64,000 nt of DNA from Enoplolaimus lenunculus (GCA_030248215.1 JASANG010003710.1:248001-312000), one strand, 5' to 3'. Positions 12,121 to 23,505 are shown, counted from the stretch's first letter. Notes: generated from the letters alone by a model not told the origin. Numbers and translations are program-made.

Positions 12121-12911
12121 AGCGCTAACCCCTGCTGCCGGCTAGCTGCCTAAAAGCCCGCCACTGGAAAACATAATCAAACCAATCATAGCATATATGT
12201 TGCAAATTGAATCACACTTTTATTACATTTAAGGTTAACGCTTAATAGATTTAGTTTTAGGCTCAGGTTTAAGCTTAGGAAAACGCTTAGACAAAAGCTT
12301 TAGGAGCCTAAGCGCAAGCATGCGGGGACAGCGATCCCGTTGACAAATTAAACATATGATATGATATCAGCTAAGGGCCGTATTGTAATTCAACTTCAAC
12401 TGTCATTTTATAAGACACCTACAATGATTTGAGTGAAATTTCAATTGATGCCTTGAAGAGCAAAATCAGAAAAACCTTGATTTGATCTAAACCGGTTGTA
12501 TTAAAAGTTGCCTATAAGCTGTCTCGTGCTCATGCCGCACAGGTAAGCAGACATATTCGGTTGTTCAATGTTTATTCATGAGTCTGTGACGTCATAATCT
12601 TGAGCTTAGTAATTATATGCAAATTTATTCAACATAAGTGGACAAATTTGTCGAGAAAAGTGTTTCAAATTGAAGACGATGAAAAGCATACTTTTAGCAT
12701 GGAGACATTCCGCATAATTTTATGCTCTTTATTTGGTGTCTTGCTGTGATCGCTAGAGAAAAGCCTTCTACAGCCATCTGCTTTGGAAATTGAGTACATG
12801 ACAAGAACGTCGAAATACGGGATGTTAAAGCGTTGAAAGAATACATGATTTCTGTATTGAACCGGGAACGAAGCATAAATCTAAGCTTAAATTTGAATGC
12901 ATAATCCTTAC
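12121..12911. other. AT-rich, no gene seen
   Basis: 12240-12330 has weak CTTAGG-type hexamers. The rest shows nothing assignable. Confidence 0.3.
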
Positions 12912-12980
12912 AGGATGCTGTTATCCGAAATAAAACGCTATTTTGAACGGTTTTTGCGTCTCGGATAATAGCATTTTTGG
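12912..12980. repeat. Short family J fragment
   Basis: AAATAAAACGCTATTTTGAA core, just left of a family A copy. Confidence 0.45.
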
Positions 12981-12982
12981 CT

Positions 12983-13188
12983 AAGAACACGGTGAAACAG
13001 TATAATAAGCATATTCCTAAGCCTAAACCTAAGCCTAATCCTTAGTCTAAGCATAACAATGAGCATATTCCCAAGCCTTAGCGTAAGCCTAAGCCTAAAC
13101 CAATCAAAAAATTAGTCTAAAGCTTATTAAGCTTACTCTATTGCAGTCCAGCAGAAAAACGTTCTGTCCCTGAGTTTTTTACATGGGC
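12983..13188. mobile_element. Family A MITE, left end eroded
   Basis: Core CCTAAGCCTAAACC runs; right end CCCTGAGTTTTTTACATGGG. Confidence 0.75.
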
Positions 13189-13427
13189 CACATTTTTCAG
13201 TGCGCTCTTTGTAAGTGGAAACATTTTAAAATAATTTTAACGGGGCAAAACGCTAAAAAACTACACAGAGAAGCTGTTGTCGTTCAACAAAAAACGTTAT
13301 TGTAAAGGTTAAATGCTTTCTTGTGCTATGTCCCCCATTCTGGTCACTTTAAACTTGGGTTCACTTGAAAAACTAAAACACCAAGAATCAATATCGTGTT
13401 CAAAACCGGCCCTGCCTTTGAGGTTTC

Positions 13428-13638
13428 GGCCTGTGTAAAGAACAGGGACAGAACAGTATTATAACCTTATTCATAAGCATTAGCCTAAGCCTAAAAGCCT
13501 AAGCGTAAGAATGAGCATATTCGTAAACGTAAGCCTAAGCGTATTAAACCGAAGCCGAGCAATAAATTAGTCTAAAGCTTAAGCTTATTCTATTCTAGTG
13601 CCACGGAAAACTGTTCCGCCTCTGATCTTTAGATGGGC
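13428..13638. mobile_element. Family A MITE
   Basis: GGCCTGTGTAAAGAACAGGG left and CTGATCTTTAGATGGGC right, with CCTAAGCC core. Confidence 0.8.
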
Positions 13639-14065
13639 GGAGGTTTCGCGAAACGCTTTTTAAAATACGCGAAGACAGTTTTCGCATTTTTGACCGCGAT
13701 TCTTGAGCTGTATGAAGAGCCATGATGGTAAATTTACGTCTAAAAGCAAGAATCTAAAGCCTATGTGTGAATCCAAGCTTAGCGTGTCAAGTCAATATCG
13801 TGCAGTGCGGGTACGCTTTAACTTTTAGTACAATTTTGAAGTGATAATTGTCGAATTTTTAAAAAATAATCCCAAAACAAAAAAATTTGACAACACTGTA
13901 CAAATTAGGGATTTGCTAAAATAATAACGATAAACATCATTTTAGCCCTTATTCAAATAAATATTTTCAGTTTCGTATGTGATTTTACGCCTGGATTTGA
14001 ATTGTAAACTCGAGTGTGAGGTGTTTGCCATCACCACCCGCATATATATTCGCGTCATTATTAAT

Positions 14066-15048
14066 GCGGCGTTCACGTTATAACTGCGTTAGCCAGGATC
14101 ATGTTTTGCTCATGTTGATTCGACGTTAACACGAATTGTGATCTAAATAAAATGTATGCCGGCAAAATATAAATGGCAAATCATCTTGGCCTATAAACCG
14201 CAGCTCTCAAATAATCATCGTGTACAAGTAACCAAATGTCAAACGATACCGCACAACATTTACTCGAATATCATATGATATTCTGAAAGTATAGCAAATA
14301 TCACATAATAAAGTAATCATAAATTTCGTAATTTTTATCGCATTTCGATCAATTGCAGCATATTTGTAATGAAAAATTGCGAGATATATACATGATTTGG
14401 TACTATAATTTTGAAAGTAAAGTAACAGAATTTCCGTTTCTTCTATAATCCGATTTTTACTGGAAACAGACATAACTTTGGACCAACTTTAGTTTATGTA
14501 TTCCACTATTAATAGGATTGACCTAAATGTTGAGTTTGCATGTATACTGGAATTATACTGTTTCGAAATTTACGGATTCAAATGCGTACCATTTTTCTCC
14601 ACATAGCCACATTCTTTTATGTGGATGATGCATAAATTACTAGCAAAACAGCGATGTACCATTGCGGGAAGTCAAAACTGTGAGAAACGCAAAACAACGA
14701 TAAAACATCGTGGAATCTTGGAGAAACTGATTTGAAAATTTTCCGAAAATATATTCCTATTATAAGGACAAATAATTCAAACTTCACATTTTTAGTATCA
14801 TATGACATTCTACAGGACATTCAGGCTAGTTTACCACAACTTTGCAGACATTTTCAAACATGTCATATGATATTGGGAGACAATATTTGGAATATCACTA
14901 GAAGCAGTGAATGTCACATCAGGATAGCAGACAATTCAAATTTTTTGAATCTGATAGCGGATCAACGTGCAGACAAAATGTTGCCCGCTATACTGTAATA
15001 GGGACAAAACGTGTTCCAAGCTGTACCAGTTATAAACGTGAACCCCGC
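14066..15048. mobile_element. Family F inverted-repeat element, about 980 bp
   Basis: Left end GCGGCGTTCACGTTATAAC and right end TTATAAACGTGAACCCCGC are inverted. The inside holds several copies of ATCATATGATATTC. No credible transposase frame is present, so it is a non-autonomous DNA element. Confidence 0.7.
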
Positions 15049-15412
15049 ACGAGTGGCCACAAACTTGCGGCGCTGTATCCGGTTAAAAATATTTGTAAAC
15101 GCGATTTGTAGTTTTATTCATATATGAAAAATGAAGTTATATAGTTTCCGAAATAAACCCTACATATATCTTGAAAAAACGTTGCATCAAAGAGAAACAG
15201 AAAAATATCAAATAAACATATGTTTTCCTGGTTTTTCCAGAAGTTTATTAGATGAATGTATCCCGTATTCCACCTTTTGGTGCATCCAAAGGTGAAGCCA
15301 AGGTTCTGTATATATTTAAATGTTTAGAACTAAAACGGCGTATGGCTTCTGGCTCACTTCTCTCGCGAGTGCTTTCACTATATTTCGTGTGATCCCCATA
15401 TTATTTCCTAAT

Positions 15413-15516
15413 CAGTGAGTCCAATTTGACTCTGGGGGAGTCAGATTTGACTCAGTTTGTGTAGTAAGAAAACGCCCATTTCCGTGAGTCAATTTGACTC
15501 CCCATTTTGACAGTGT
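15413..15516. mobile_element. Family B MITE, right half
   Basis: GAGTCAGATTTGACTCAG followed by the usual GAGTCAATTTGACTCCCC end; it stops where element K begins. Confidence 0.65.
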
Positions 15517-16297
15517 AGCTATACTGTTATTGCGTGTACGTAAATTTTATCTCTAAACAAAACATGTCCGCATAGAGTTTATTGCATTGACGGACATTTT
15601 GTATACTGTTTGCGAATTATGTTAATATTAAATATAGAGTTACGTGAACTGTCGGACTTTATCGTTACAGTCTAAAAGGGTCGCCGGAAAGTGCTTAATA
15701 AGAAAAGTTTGTTGCTTTTGACATGTTCGCCAAAGTTTTCCGCCAAAATTTGAATTTTCCGGCTAAAATTTGAATTACGCGCCAAAATTTGAATTTCCTA
15801 CCAAAATTTGAATTTCTCGCAAAATTTGAATTTTTCGCGAAAATTTTAATTTCCCGCCAAATTTGAATTTCCCGCCAAATTTTGAATTTTCCTAACTAAA
15901 TTTGAATTTGCTTCCAAAATTTGAATTTCCCGCCAAAATTTGAATTTCCAGCCAACATTTGAATTATCCCGCCAAAATTTGAATTTTGCGTCAAAATTTG
16001 AATACGGCCAAAATTTGAATCTCGCCAAAATTTGAATTTCCCCGCTAAGGTTTGTCTGATGTGTCTATCATATAAAAAATTGTCCAGTGCACTGTTTTTC
16101 AAACATTTCAATGTCTTACACAGTGTCATTGCAAAATAAGTAGTTTGCGTGAACCTCTATGATGTCCGTGAATGGCGGTGATACTATTGGAAAATGATGG
16201 GTTTTGATAAAACATAAGTTGGACAAGCTATTGAATTTCAATTGGGAGGAGACATTTTCTGTGCCGAGCGCACGTATGGTAAGGTGTGAGCGACATT
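15516..16297. mobile_element. Element K, copy 1, with internal minisatellite
   Basis: It shares with 21150-21706 the left end TAGCTATACTGTTATTGC, GGACATTTTGTATAC, GTCGGACTTTATCGTT, an internal minisatellite, and the right part GCACGTATGGT...GTGTGAGCGACATT. No coding frame. Confidence 0.65.
15735..16045. repeat. Minisatellite of about 18-20 bp inside element K
   Basis: Around 15 diverged units of the type CCGCCAAAATTTGAATTTCC, of variable length. Confidence 0.9.
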
Positions 16298-16370
16298 ATC
16301 GTCATGTGGTGTAAAATTATCTCGTAGTTTGTAGTATAACAAGAGCTTTTACTGGTCTTCTTTATTCTGA

Positions 16371-16599
16371 GCCCGTGTTCTCAAATTGGTGTAGCACTTA
16401 CCACCAGTTGGTGATAGGTCTTGAATTGTAACTTTCGAATCATGGAATAGTATATTAATTAAGGTGTTAAATTTAGCAGATATACTGCATTTGATTTACT
16501 ATACTTTTGTGTAAATTTTTAGATCTGCAATTGCAGCAGTTGATAGTTTGAAAAGCTATAACTAGTGATAGGTGCTATACGTATTTGAGAATACGGGCC
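16371..16599. mobile_element. Family E inverted-repeat MITE
   Basis: Left GCCCGTGTTCTCAAATTGG and right TATTTGAGAATACGGGC are inverted. GTTGGTGATAGG and AGTGATAGGTGCTATAC lie inside each arm. A second related half (16600-16802, ending CTGAGAATACAGCCC) follows directly. Confidence 0.65.
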
Positions 16600-17283
16600 C
16601 TCAGAATGTGCATAGCACCTACACTAGTTAGCCATAGGTATTCAAACTGATGTTCTCCTGCAATTGCGGATCTTAAATTGGCCCTGAAGGTGGACAAAAT
16701 AAATCCGTCAAACCGGTGAAAACTTTTAACCTCATATTCGAAAGGTGCAAGAACAATCACTGTTTGGTGTTAGGTGTTACACAAGTCTGAGAATACAGCC
16801 CTAGCTTACCTGAACTACCAGACACGTGATAAAGTGTTGACAAATAACGAAGGCCGTTATCTGGCGTAATAAAAAACGTGCAGTATCCTCTATGTAAACT
16901 TTTCATGACGTAGGAATTCTGAGCTGACGGAGTTGGAATTTACTTAGCTAGTGAGTTTTGAAATTTTGAGCATTTTGCAACAAACTAGGTGCTCAAGTGC
17001 TCAGCTCGACCTGGGATTTTCAATAGTATATATGTTAACAATCTTTCGAGGATACAAACTTTTTAGATTTTTTGAATTTTCATGAGGGCTTTGGTTAAAA
17101 AACCGAAAAAGTTTTATGAGTTTTTCCTAAAAACTGTTCTTTTCGCACGAAAATTTATTAGGCTTTTGTGTATGGAGGGCAGTATGACACTGCCCACACT
17201 CCAACTAGTAACTTTGTAGAGTCGCCACTACGCGCGTTCTCAGACTAAGTATTTTAGATAATAGGTTAGTTATATTTACATTA

Positions 17284-17500
17284 TGTGAGCATGTGAGACA
17301 AGCTTGTCCTGGTGCATACGAAATACTTGCAATGCACTTTGTGTAGTATGCTTGCTGGCAGCATACGGTCGATACATATAGTGGACGATAAAAGCAGTTG
17401 GAGATGTGGGCAACTTTGCGCAGCTGTGCAGCATTCGTTTAAGGATCCGCTGGCTTGACGTTTGTTCTCCGCTCTGTAGGACCGCTTCTTCAGCTGCTTA
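17284..17500. repeat. tRNA-related repeat (SINE-like), copy 1
   Basis: It matches the copies at 37.57 and 37.91 kb: GCATGTGAGACAAGCTTGTC, a GTAGTATGCTTGC block, GACGATAAAAGCAGTTGG, then a decayed tRNA-like part and CTTCAGCTGCTTA. A and B boxes are poor here. Confidence 0.55.
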
Positions 17501-17931
17501 TACCAAACTCATGTTTCTTGATTTTTCCCTCAGAACGAAAGGGCCAATTTTTGTAAATAAAGCAGTGTAGTTCAGAGCACCTATCTCAGTTCTAAGTAAA
17601 ATATATAATTTGACGGGCAGATAAAGTGAAATGTTAAGTGAAAGATGACGTTCGGCTTTGCAAGGCATAATGCAAGGCGTTAGCTGTAGTTCTCCGTTTC
17701 TTATTGTTGAAGGTCTCTGCGAACAAACAAGCAAAATCATTGGATAAATATGTGCATCATATGGGTGCTGTATGGGTTAATTGTATATACGCAGCTATTT
17801 AATAAGTCGTTCGCTTGCGGATTTACGTAGAAATTTTTCTGCAAGAATATTCGAATATTAAGAAAATTCACGATTTACAGGTTTACACGGCTGCTATTAT
17901 GATTTAATTAACTTCCTCAATACTTAGAATA
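17501..17931. promoter_or_regulatory. 5' flank of the selenoprotein candidate; no motif identified
   Basis: No TATA box or known element was recognised. Confidence 0.2.
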
Positions 17932-18111
17932 ATGCAGCCTGATGAACTTGCGAAGCACTTAGAGGCATTCAGTGAGGAACTAACGGCAAATAGTGAACAT
18001 CTTTTGCAACAAATAAATGATGTCAACGATGTGGAGCTATTTTATGAAGATAATTTTAAATCTGCGAAATGTAGCGAACGTTACGGGAAATGCTGGGAGA
18101 AGTTGTATCAA
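17932..18111 (+). CDS. Selenoprotein candidate, exon 1
   Basis: Codes residues 1-60 (MQPDELAKHLEAFSEE...). It starts at the first ATG after in-frame stops and ends TATCAA|GTGAGA, phase 0. Acidic, helix-forming composition. Confidence 0.72.
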
Positions 18112-20712
18112 GTGAGACTCGCACTACTTTAACTATGCTATTTTGTGCGTTTGCGCTCTTTTACTTCTTCCATCATTCTACCGCAAAATTCTCGCAGTAA
18201 GTAATGCACACGCGACATGCCCGTTTCTACAAGATATGGCGTAAATTGCATATACATAGGTAACCAATTTTGTGCTAAATGCCGGTCTATAAAAACCACG
18301 AGTACGTGAATATATTGGATTTGAATTATACGTATATTCAGAGCACACAACGCTTTACGCATATATATTTCAAACCTTTCACTAACTAATAAACGGTATA
18401 GTTGTATATGCTTGCTTTTGCTTACTGTATATGTCTGCTAAATTCGTAGTGTAACACGTACACGTCTTTGGTTGTTCTGACTCAAGGCTTAAGTTTTTGG
18501 TTTACATTCGTTTTAGGCATTAAACGTGTCGTCACGTGAACAATATGAAGAATTAATCAAAGCTAATTACAGTAACCGAAATGTCGCTGAAGCGTTTGAA
18601 GCAGCAACGGAAGCCGAAGATGAATACGAATCGTTGTTGAAGAAAGCTGACGAAAAACTCAATGTTAATGTTGGATCCAGTCGTCCTGAATCAGTTGATC
18701 TAAGTGAGTGGGTAAATCCGACCAACATGGACTTGTAGAGAGAGGAGCAGAGTCAACAAAATTTTTGGCATCCTCAAATGTTTGGATTATGTCAATAGTA
18801 ATGTAAACTCCCTACTGTGCCCTCCTAAAATTTGGTTTGACCTATTTGGCATGCCGAACTCGCTACATGATTGGACTTCGTCTTTGGAAATTTTAGTCTT
18901 CGAAATGATTACTGTAACCAAGTGTTTATCATGAAGAAAGATCTTTTGTTTAATGTTTTATCTTTGTTTCGTTATGAGTAATGCTTTGTTTGACAGCCTT
19001 TGAGCAGAATCGAAGTTAAATAGTTTTCAATGTGATTGATAAATTATTTATAAAGTTTAATCTTCGCCGTTTGATGTAATTCTGCATTAGTGCTGTGATT
19101 GGTGATATTTTTGAACTCTATATATTTATAGTGGACCAGTGTAAGTTGGTCTCAATCGCGATTTTAGTTAAAAAACTCTTCACAGATGTTATAACGCGAC
19201 CTTAATTTGTTTAGAGTCAATTAACTTGTTTGACGTTGCTACTGGAAATGAGGTCGCACTTCATTCGTACTTTGGTGATTCGAAATATCTTGCAGTCTGT
19301 ATGTTGCGGTTTTTTGGATGACCCCCGTGTATCCGCCATGCAACCGAGGTATATAAATGTGCTAAATTTCTCAGGGTTGGTTTGTTTAATAAATTATTAC
19401 GTACTATAGGGCGATGAGTGTAATACGCATTTGAGAATACGGGCCGTAGTCGACAGTCGCAAGTATTAAAGTAAATACTCAACAGGGTGCAACCGAAATT
19501 CCGATTCCGGCTAGAATGCCAATTCAAAATGAGTTCCGATTTAGATTGCATATTTAATGGAAGTCGGAATTTTGATATTTTAATTTTAGTCTTACTTGTT
19601 GCGATATGTTGCATAATCATTCTGCATCATGAGTCTATTAAATTGTTTTCGATAATTTAACTTATCAATAATGCATGTAGTTTAGCTTTACACAACCAAA
19701 ATTTTGCTATTAAAATTTGTAGTTTTGATTGCGCTTCCAATTATCATTCAGGTATAAGTTTCGTGTTCCGATTCCTATTTCGGTACAATTCAGTTCCGCT
19801 TTGCATTCTGATACCCAATGTGATTGTTTTATTTTCGGTCCATAGCTGTATGTAATCGTGTATTTTTAGTAGAGTGGCTAACATATATTTGAAAGGTAGC
19901 CAGTTGTGTGTTAAATTTACCCACGGAAAAGTCTATGTTGCTTCAGTTCCTATGCTCTTACCTTTTCCTTTTTAGGTAACAGAAAACGGGGACGCTTTCG
20001 CTGCCAAAGGTTGTAATGTGGTGATTTCATGTAAAGGAACCGTAGAAGGAGGTAGAAATTGGCAAAAAGAAACAGGATTAACTAGATATCCGCTTGCTGT
20101 TGATCCAGAATCATCGTTTATCAGGTAAGCAACATATAGTTTGGTTATTTTTAGTTTGTAATGCCAAACAGTGCCGTTCAGATAATTTTTGCTGATATTC
20201 TGCTAAGTCGCAAACCCACGAGCGCGCCGTGCATGTGTGAAGTTTTTGAATCGCTTTAGTGGGTAATTTGATCGCTTTGCGAATATTTTAGCCTACTTCA
20301 TGACATGAAAAATATTGTTTGGTAAAAGCAATTATATTTCAAACTAAGACACAGTATTTGTATGGTTGGTTTAGCTAATATTATAGAGAAAGAACTATAT
20401 TAAATGTGCATAGTGTGCCATTCACAATGGTTTTGTCAACGGTGCAGCAAAATTGTTTTCAGGTCCGTTCACTACAAACGAAGCGTCTGGAATACATATC
20501 GTCCTTTCTATTTCAAATCTTACATTGTTCCGGGTGTAATTTTACACGGCTCTTATGTTTATGTCCTGCAAGATGATAGCGTTCATGATTTTAATCAAAT
20601 GGGTGGCATTGTAGTGCTCGATAGAGAAGGAAAAATTGTTTATTATCAACAAACGAAAACGTCTACAGATCGCCCGGATGTGAAAGAAGTTTTAGATGCT
20701 ATTCCAGGTTAA
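17932..20712 (+). CDS. Peroxiredoxin-like selenoprotein candidate (SelL/PRXL2-type), five exons with in-frame TGA
   Basis: Exons 17932-18111, 18517-18703, 19215-19348, 19976-20124 and 20463-20712 join in phase to 299 residues. Residues 1-123 are acidic, mostly helical and unassigned. The rest looks like a thioredoxin-fold AhpC/TSA-type antioxidant domain: a strand ending VCMLRFFG, then TGA-Pro-Pro-Cys (158-161), CIRHATEV, KGCNVVISCKGTVEGG, the QKETGLTRYPLAVDPE segment typical of peroxiredoxin-like proteins, KRSVW, and a final strand (GGIVVLDREGKIVYY) before STDRPDVKEVLDAI. In this clan the first Cys of C-x-x-C is catalytic; here TGA takes its place, so selenocysteine is the simplest reading. 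SelL, a selenoprotein family of aquatic animals with U-x-x-U, is the closest family I know, here with U-x-x-C; the subfamily is uncertain. Likely role: reduction of peroxides or disulfides. No signal peptide is seen. Confidence 0.8.
18517..18703 (+). CDS. Selenoprotein candidate, exon 2
   Basis: Acceptor CGTTTTAG|GCATT, donor CTAA|GTGAGT, residues 61-122 plus one base. Read-through past the donor would meet TAG after 11 more codons; the donor GTGAGT is strong and its phase fits exon 3, which supports splicing over a short separate protein. Confidence 0.72.
19215..19348 (+). CDS. Selenoprotein candidate, exon 3 with redox motif
   Basis: Acceptor TTTGTTTAG|AGTCAA, donor ACCGAG|GTATAT. It codes SINLFDVATGNEV...VCMLRFFG, then TGA at 19319-19321, then PPCIRHATE. 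The frame is open on both sides of the TGA and joins both neighbours in phase. Confidence 0.78.
19319..19321 (+). other. In-frame TGA, candidate selenocysteine codon
   Basis: The TGA lies at the first position of the C-x-x-C-like redox site (residue 158). Related proteins have Cys there. Sec insertion would need a SECIS element in the 3' UTR. Confidence 0.7.
19976..20124 (+). CDS. Selenoprotein candidate, exon 4
   Basis: Acceptor CCTTTTTAG|GTAACA, donor TTTATCAG|GTAAGC. It codes VTENGDAFAAKGCNVVISC and the QKETGLTRYPLAVDPESSFI part of the thioredoxin fold. Confidence 0.82.
20463..20712 (+). CDS. Selenoprotein candidate, exon 5 with stop
   Basis: Acceptor TTGTTTTCAG|GTCCGT. It codes SVHYKRSVW...NQMGGIVVLDREGKIV and ends STDRPDVKEVLDAIPG then TAA. 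The Gly-Gly strand and TDRP tail are typical of peroxiredoxin-like AhpC/TSA proteins. Confidence 0.85.
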
Positions 20713-20761
20713 CGGCAGCTATTTACTTTGTGCCTTGAAGACAGTGTATAATAGTTTTTCA

Positions 20762-20767
20762 AATAAA
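20762..20767 (+). promoter_or_regulatory. Possible polyadenylation signal AATAAA
   Basis: It lies 50 bases after the stop. If used, the SECIS-like fold at 20817-20887 would be excluded, so a longer 3' end or another SECIS would be needed. Confidence 0.4.
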
Positions 20768-20816
20768 GGACCAAATTATATGGTTAAATACGTAGCGTAA
20801 CGACAAGTTTTGTTCG

Positions 20817-20887
20817 GGCCCAGTTCAAATGCAATGATAAAGGATCTAAAAACAGAATTTTCACTGTAACTAGATAATGAAAGGGCC
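20817..20887 (+). promoter_or_regulatory. SECIS-like stem-loop, weak candidate
   Basis: GGCCC (20817-20821) pairs GGGCC (20883-20887) and TTCA pairs TGAA. Inside, ATCTA pairs TAGAT and ACAG pairs CTGT around an AATTTTCA loop, with unpaired AAA on the 5' side. ATGA at 20834-20837 and TGAA at 20878-20881 could form the GA quartet, as in a form-2 SECIS. But the lower part of helix II pairs poorly and TGAA is claimed twice. Confidence 0.28.
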
Positions 20888-21149
20888 GTTCGTTCGGTTT
20901 GAAACGTGTGTACCCTAATAGATTGGGGTTCAAGTAAAGTTTTTGACGTATGTATGTTTGCTGTTAAGCGACGTTGTGTTCGAATCAAGAATGATTACAC
21001 CGTGTTCTCAATGGATGGAATGCTTTTCACCAGCTAGTGATAGGTTTTATATTTTTATAGCATTGGCTGTTGTGATTTTCATGTCACTCATACTTTACGA
21101 TACGTGCACTCCTCACATCCATCGTCCCCCTATACTGTTTTAAAAGGGC

Positions 21150-21706
21150 TAGCTATACTGTTATTGCTCAACTGTGTGTGGACATTTTGGCTCTAAATAA
21201 AAACGCTCGCTTAGAGTTCATTGCATTGTCGGACATTTTGTATACAGTTTGCACACTATATAATTATAGAGTTGCGGGAACTATCGGACTTTATCGTTCC
21301 AGCTTAAAACTTGTCGCCTGAAAACGGTAAATTAGATAATTAATTTACCGCGTTATTTTGTTTTTTGTATGTTATTCTTAGGACACGCACGAATATTGGC
21401 AAAGTATTGTGGCACAAAGTTTTTTCTCTCGCTAAAATTAGAATTTACCAAAAAAGTTTGATTTTCCCGCCAAAATTTTAATTTATCTCTCAAAAGTGAT
21501 ATTTTCCTACCTAAACTTGAATTTTCTGCCAAAATTTGAAGTTTCCCGCCAAAATTTAAATTTGCCGCCAAAATTGGAATTTTCTCGCCAATGTGTCATA
21601 GTGTGTTGTCACCAAAAAAATTGCCCACTACATGGGTTTTTCAAACGTTTCAATGCCCTAGACTGTTGTTTGCGGAGTGCACGTATGGTGATGTGTGAGC
21701 GACATT
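21150..21706. mobile_element. Element K, copy 2
   Basis: Same termini and order of blocks as 15516-16297, but a shorter internal minisatellite (21430-21590). Confidence 0.65.
21430..21590. repeat. Minisatellite inside element K copy 2
   Basis: About eight diverged units of the CCGCCAAAATTTGAATTT type. Confidence 0.85.
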
Positions 21707-23229
21707 GCGTTAACAACTGTTAATACAGGGTATTTGTTTCTGGTCAATATTTGGGTGTGTGCATTTATTGACAATTGTGCTATTATTATGAAACATCGTT
21801 TTATATAATGTATCCAATGCATTAGTACAGAACATCTTTGATCGGCTTGTGTCGTACGTTTGAGGTAGATGCAAGCTATTTGTCAACTTTGATCGACCAT
21901 AACTCATTCATTTTAGACGCAACAATTTGAGGTTTAAGTGACATATTTTGACTTTCAAGTGCATTATGCTTAAAAATCTGAAAATTGTATAAAATTTTGC
22001 GTTCGAATTTCAAAGTAACTGTAGCAAAATTTTCCTGGAAAAACCTATTAATTTCGTTGTGAATTGAATTTTCATAGTTAATAATTATAAGCAGATATTC
22101 TGAAAAAAGTATTAAAAAACTGTGAAAAAGCTATTAGAAATTAATAAGTTTTCAAAATTGGATTTTTTCGGTGACGACCAAAAATTGACCGAGACCGAGA
22201 CTTTTCATGGACCATCTCGGTAGTTAGGTCCCGGTTTTTAGCCGAGACCGCCCATCCATTTGACTGTACTGAGAAAAAAATTTAATTTCATTTTAAACTT
22301 TATTTGCTTGTTGCCTGATTGTTTTCATAACATTTCTTTGATGTGAAAGTGCAATTGCTAAACCACTGAAGTGGCTTGTTGTACTTGATGTTGTTGAACG
22401 AAATGTTTTTGTTTCATTTATGATAGTAGATTTTAGATTTAATACTTCTATTTAAGTAAACTAGCGCTTCGACTGTTGAGATGAATAGCAAAATCAAGAC
22501 GTCGCGTCGTAAATCGTATACATTCAATTTTTAACGCTCATTTCCAGGAGATATAAAATGCAATAACACAGCACACGAAAATAAAAATAATCCGAGTCAT
22601 GGCAGATTGCTACGGCTGAAACCCCAGTGTGAAATATGAACATTTTGAACGCTTGTCACGTTTAAAACAGCTTCTTTCAAAACGTTTTTTAACGTGGGAA
22701 CTAAAAAGCTATTAATACTAGTAGGTTGTAAAACCAGACATTTGTTTTCGATAAAATTTAGTGTCAGTTTGCGTTATAGAAATACCGGAAATTCTGTTAT
22801 TTTTTAAGCTAAGAATTAGTTATAAATCGCGTATATTTCTTGCAAAATTACATACGGATATTTTGAAATTGTTCGATATGGGATAAAAATGTACGAAATT
22901 CATTCAAAATGAAACGTTCAGTACATCCGCTGTTCTTTTGTTTAAAATTTTAGAACGGTGAATGTTTGCATGTCTCTATGTTATTAAAAACAGAGAGTTT
23001 ACAGTTCAATATCAGTTTAGTGACTTTGATCACTATCCGTTTCCGCTATTTTTACTATCCGTTTAACACTACCTTGATTTACTACACCACTACTGCGTAT
23101 CAGGGTTCAAAACGATGACGGTTAACTAAGTAGTTAATTTTAGCCAATATCTGCAATATGTTGTTAGGTAATTTGTTTGGTTTTACGCTAATTATCGGCG
23201 AATTTTCGCGAAATTCTGTCCTGAAAATT
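21707..23229. other. AT-rich intergenic DNA
   Basis: 22140-22260 has a CCGAGACCGAGAC...CTCGGTAGTTAGG repeat-like piece, and 22640-22700 a J-like piece. No gene is seen. Confidence 0.3.
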
Positions 23230-23345
23230 GTGACAAAGGTAAAACGAAACGCGTTACCGAAATTGCCGGAACCTCCTGCAAAAATTGTACCGGAGCCGGA
23301 GGCCGATTTTCTGCCGAACCCGTAGGCAGACCTCAGGTTGTACCC
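23230..23345. repeat. CCGGAGCCGGAGG-type repeat fragment
   Basis: It shares GAAACGCGTT...GCCGGAACCTCC and GGCAGACCTC...TTGTACCCTG with the inverted copy near 47.1-47.3 kb. Confidence 0.55.
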
Positions 23346-23505
23346 TGCTGCGTATAATGTTTTACTTATTTTTGCGTAGATATTTCAGATTCCGCTTGAA
23401 GCATACGCAAAATTTACCTGAATGATGTTATGTCGGCAATTTTCGAGAAATATGTGAATATAATTGCATCCGTTTAGAATACATGCAATAGTTTGGAAAA
23501 CATTC

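Noticed and set aside
18704-18738. Ending the N-terminal protein at TAG 18736
   Set aside because: A strong GTGAGT donor lies just before, with the exact phase needed by exon 3.
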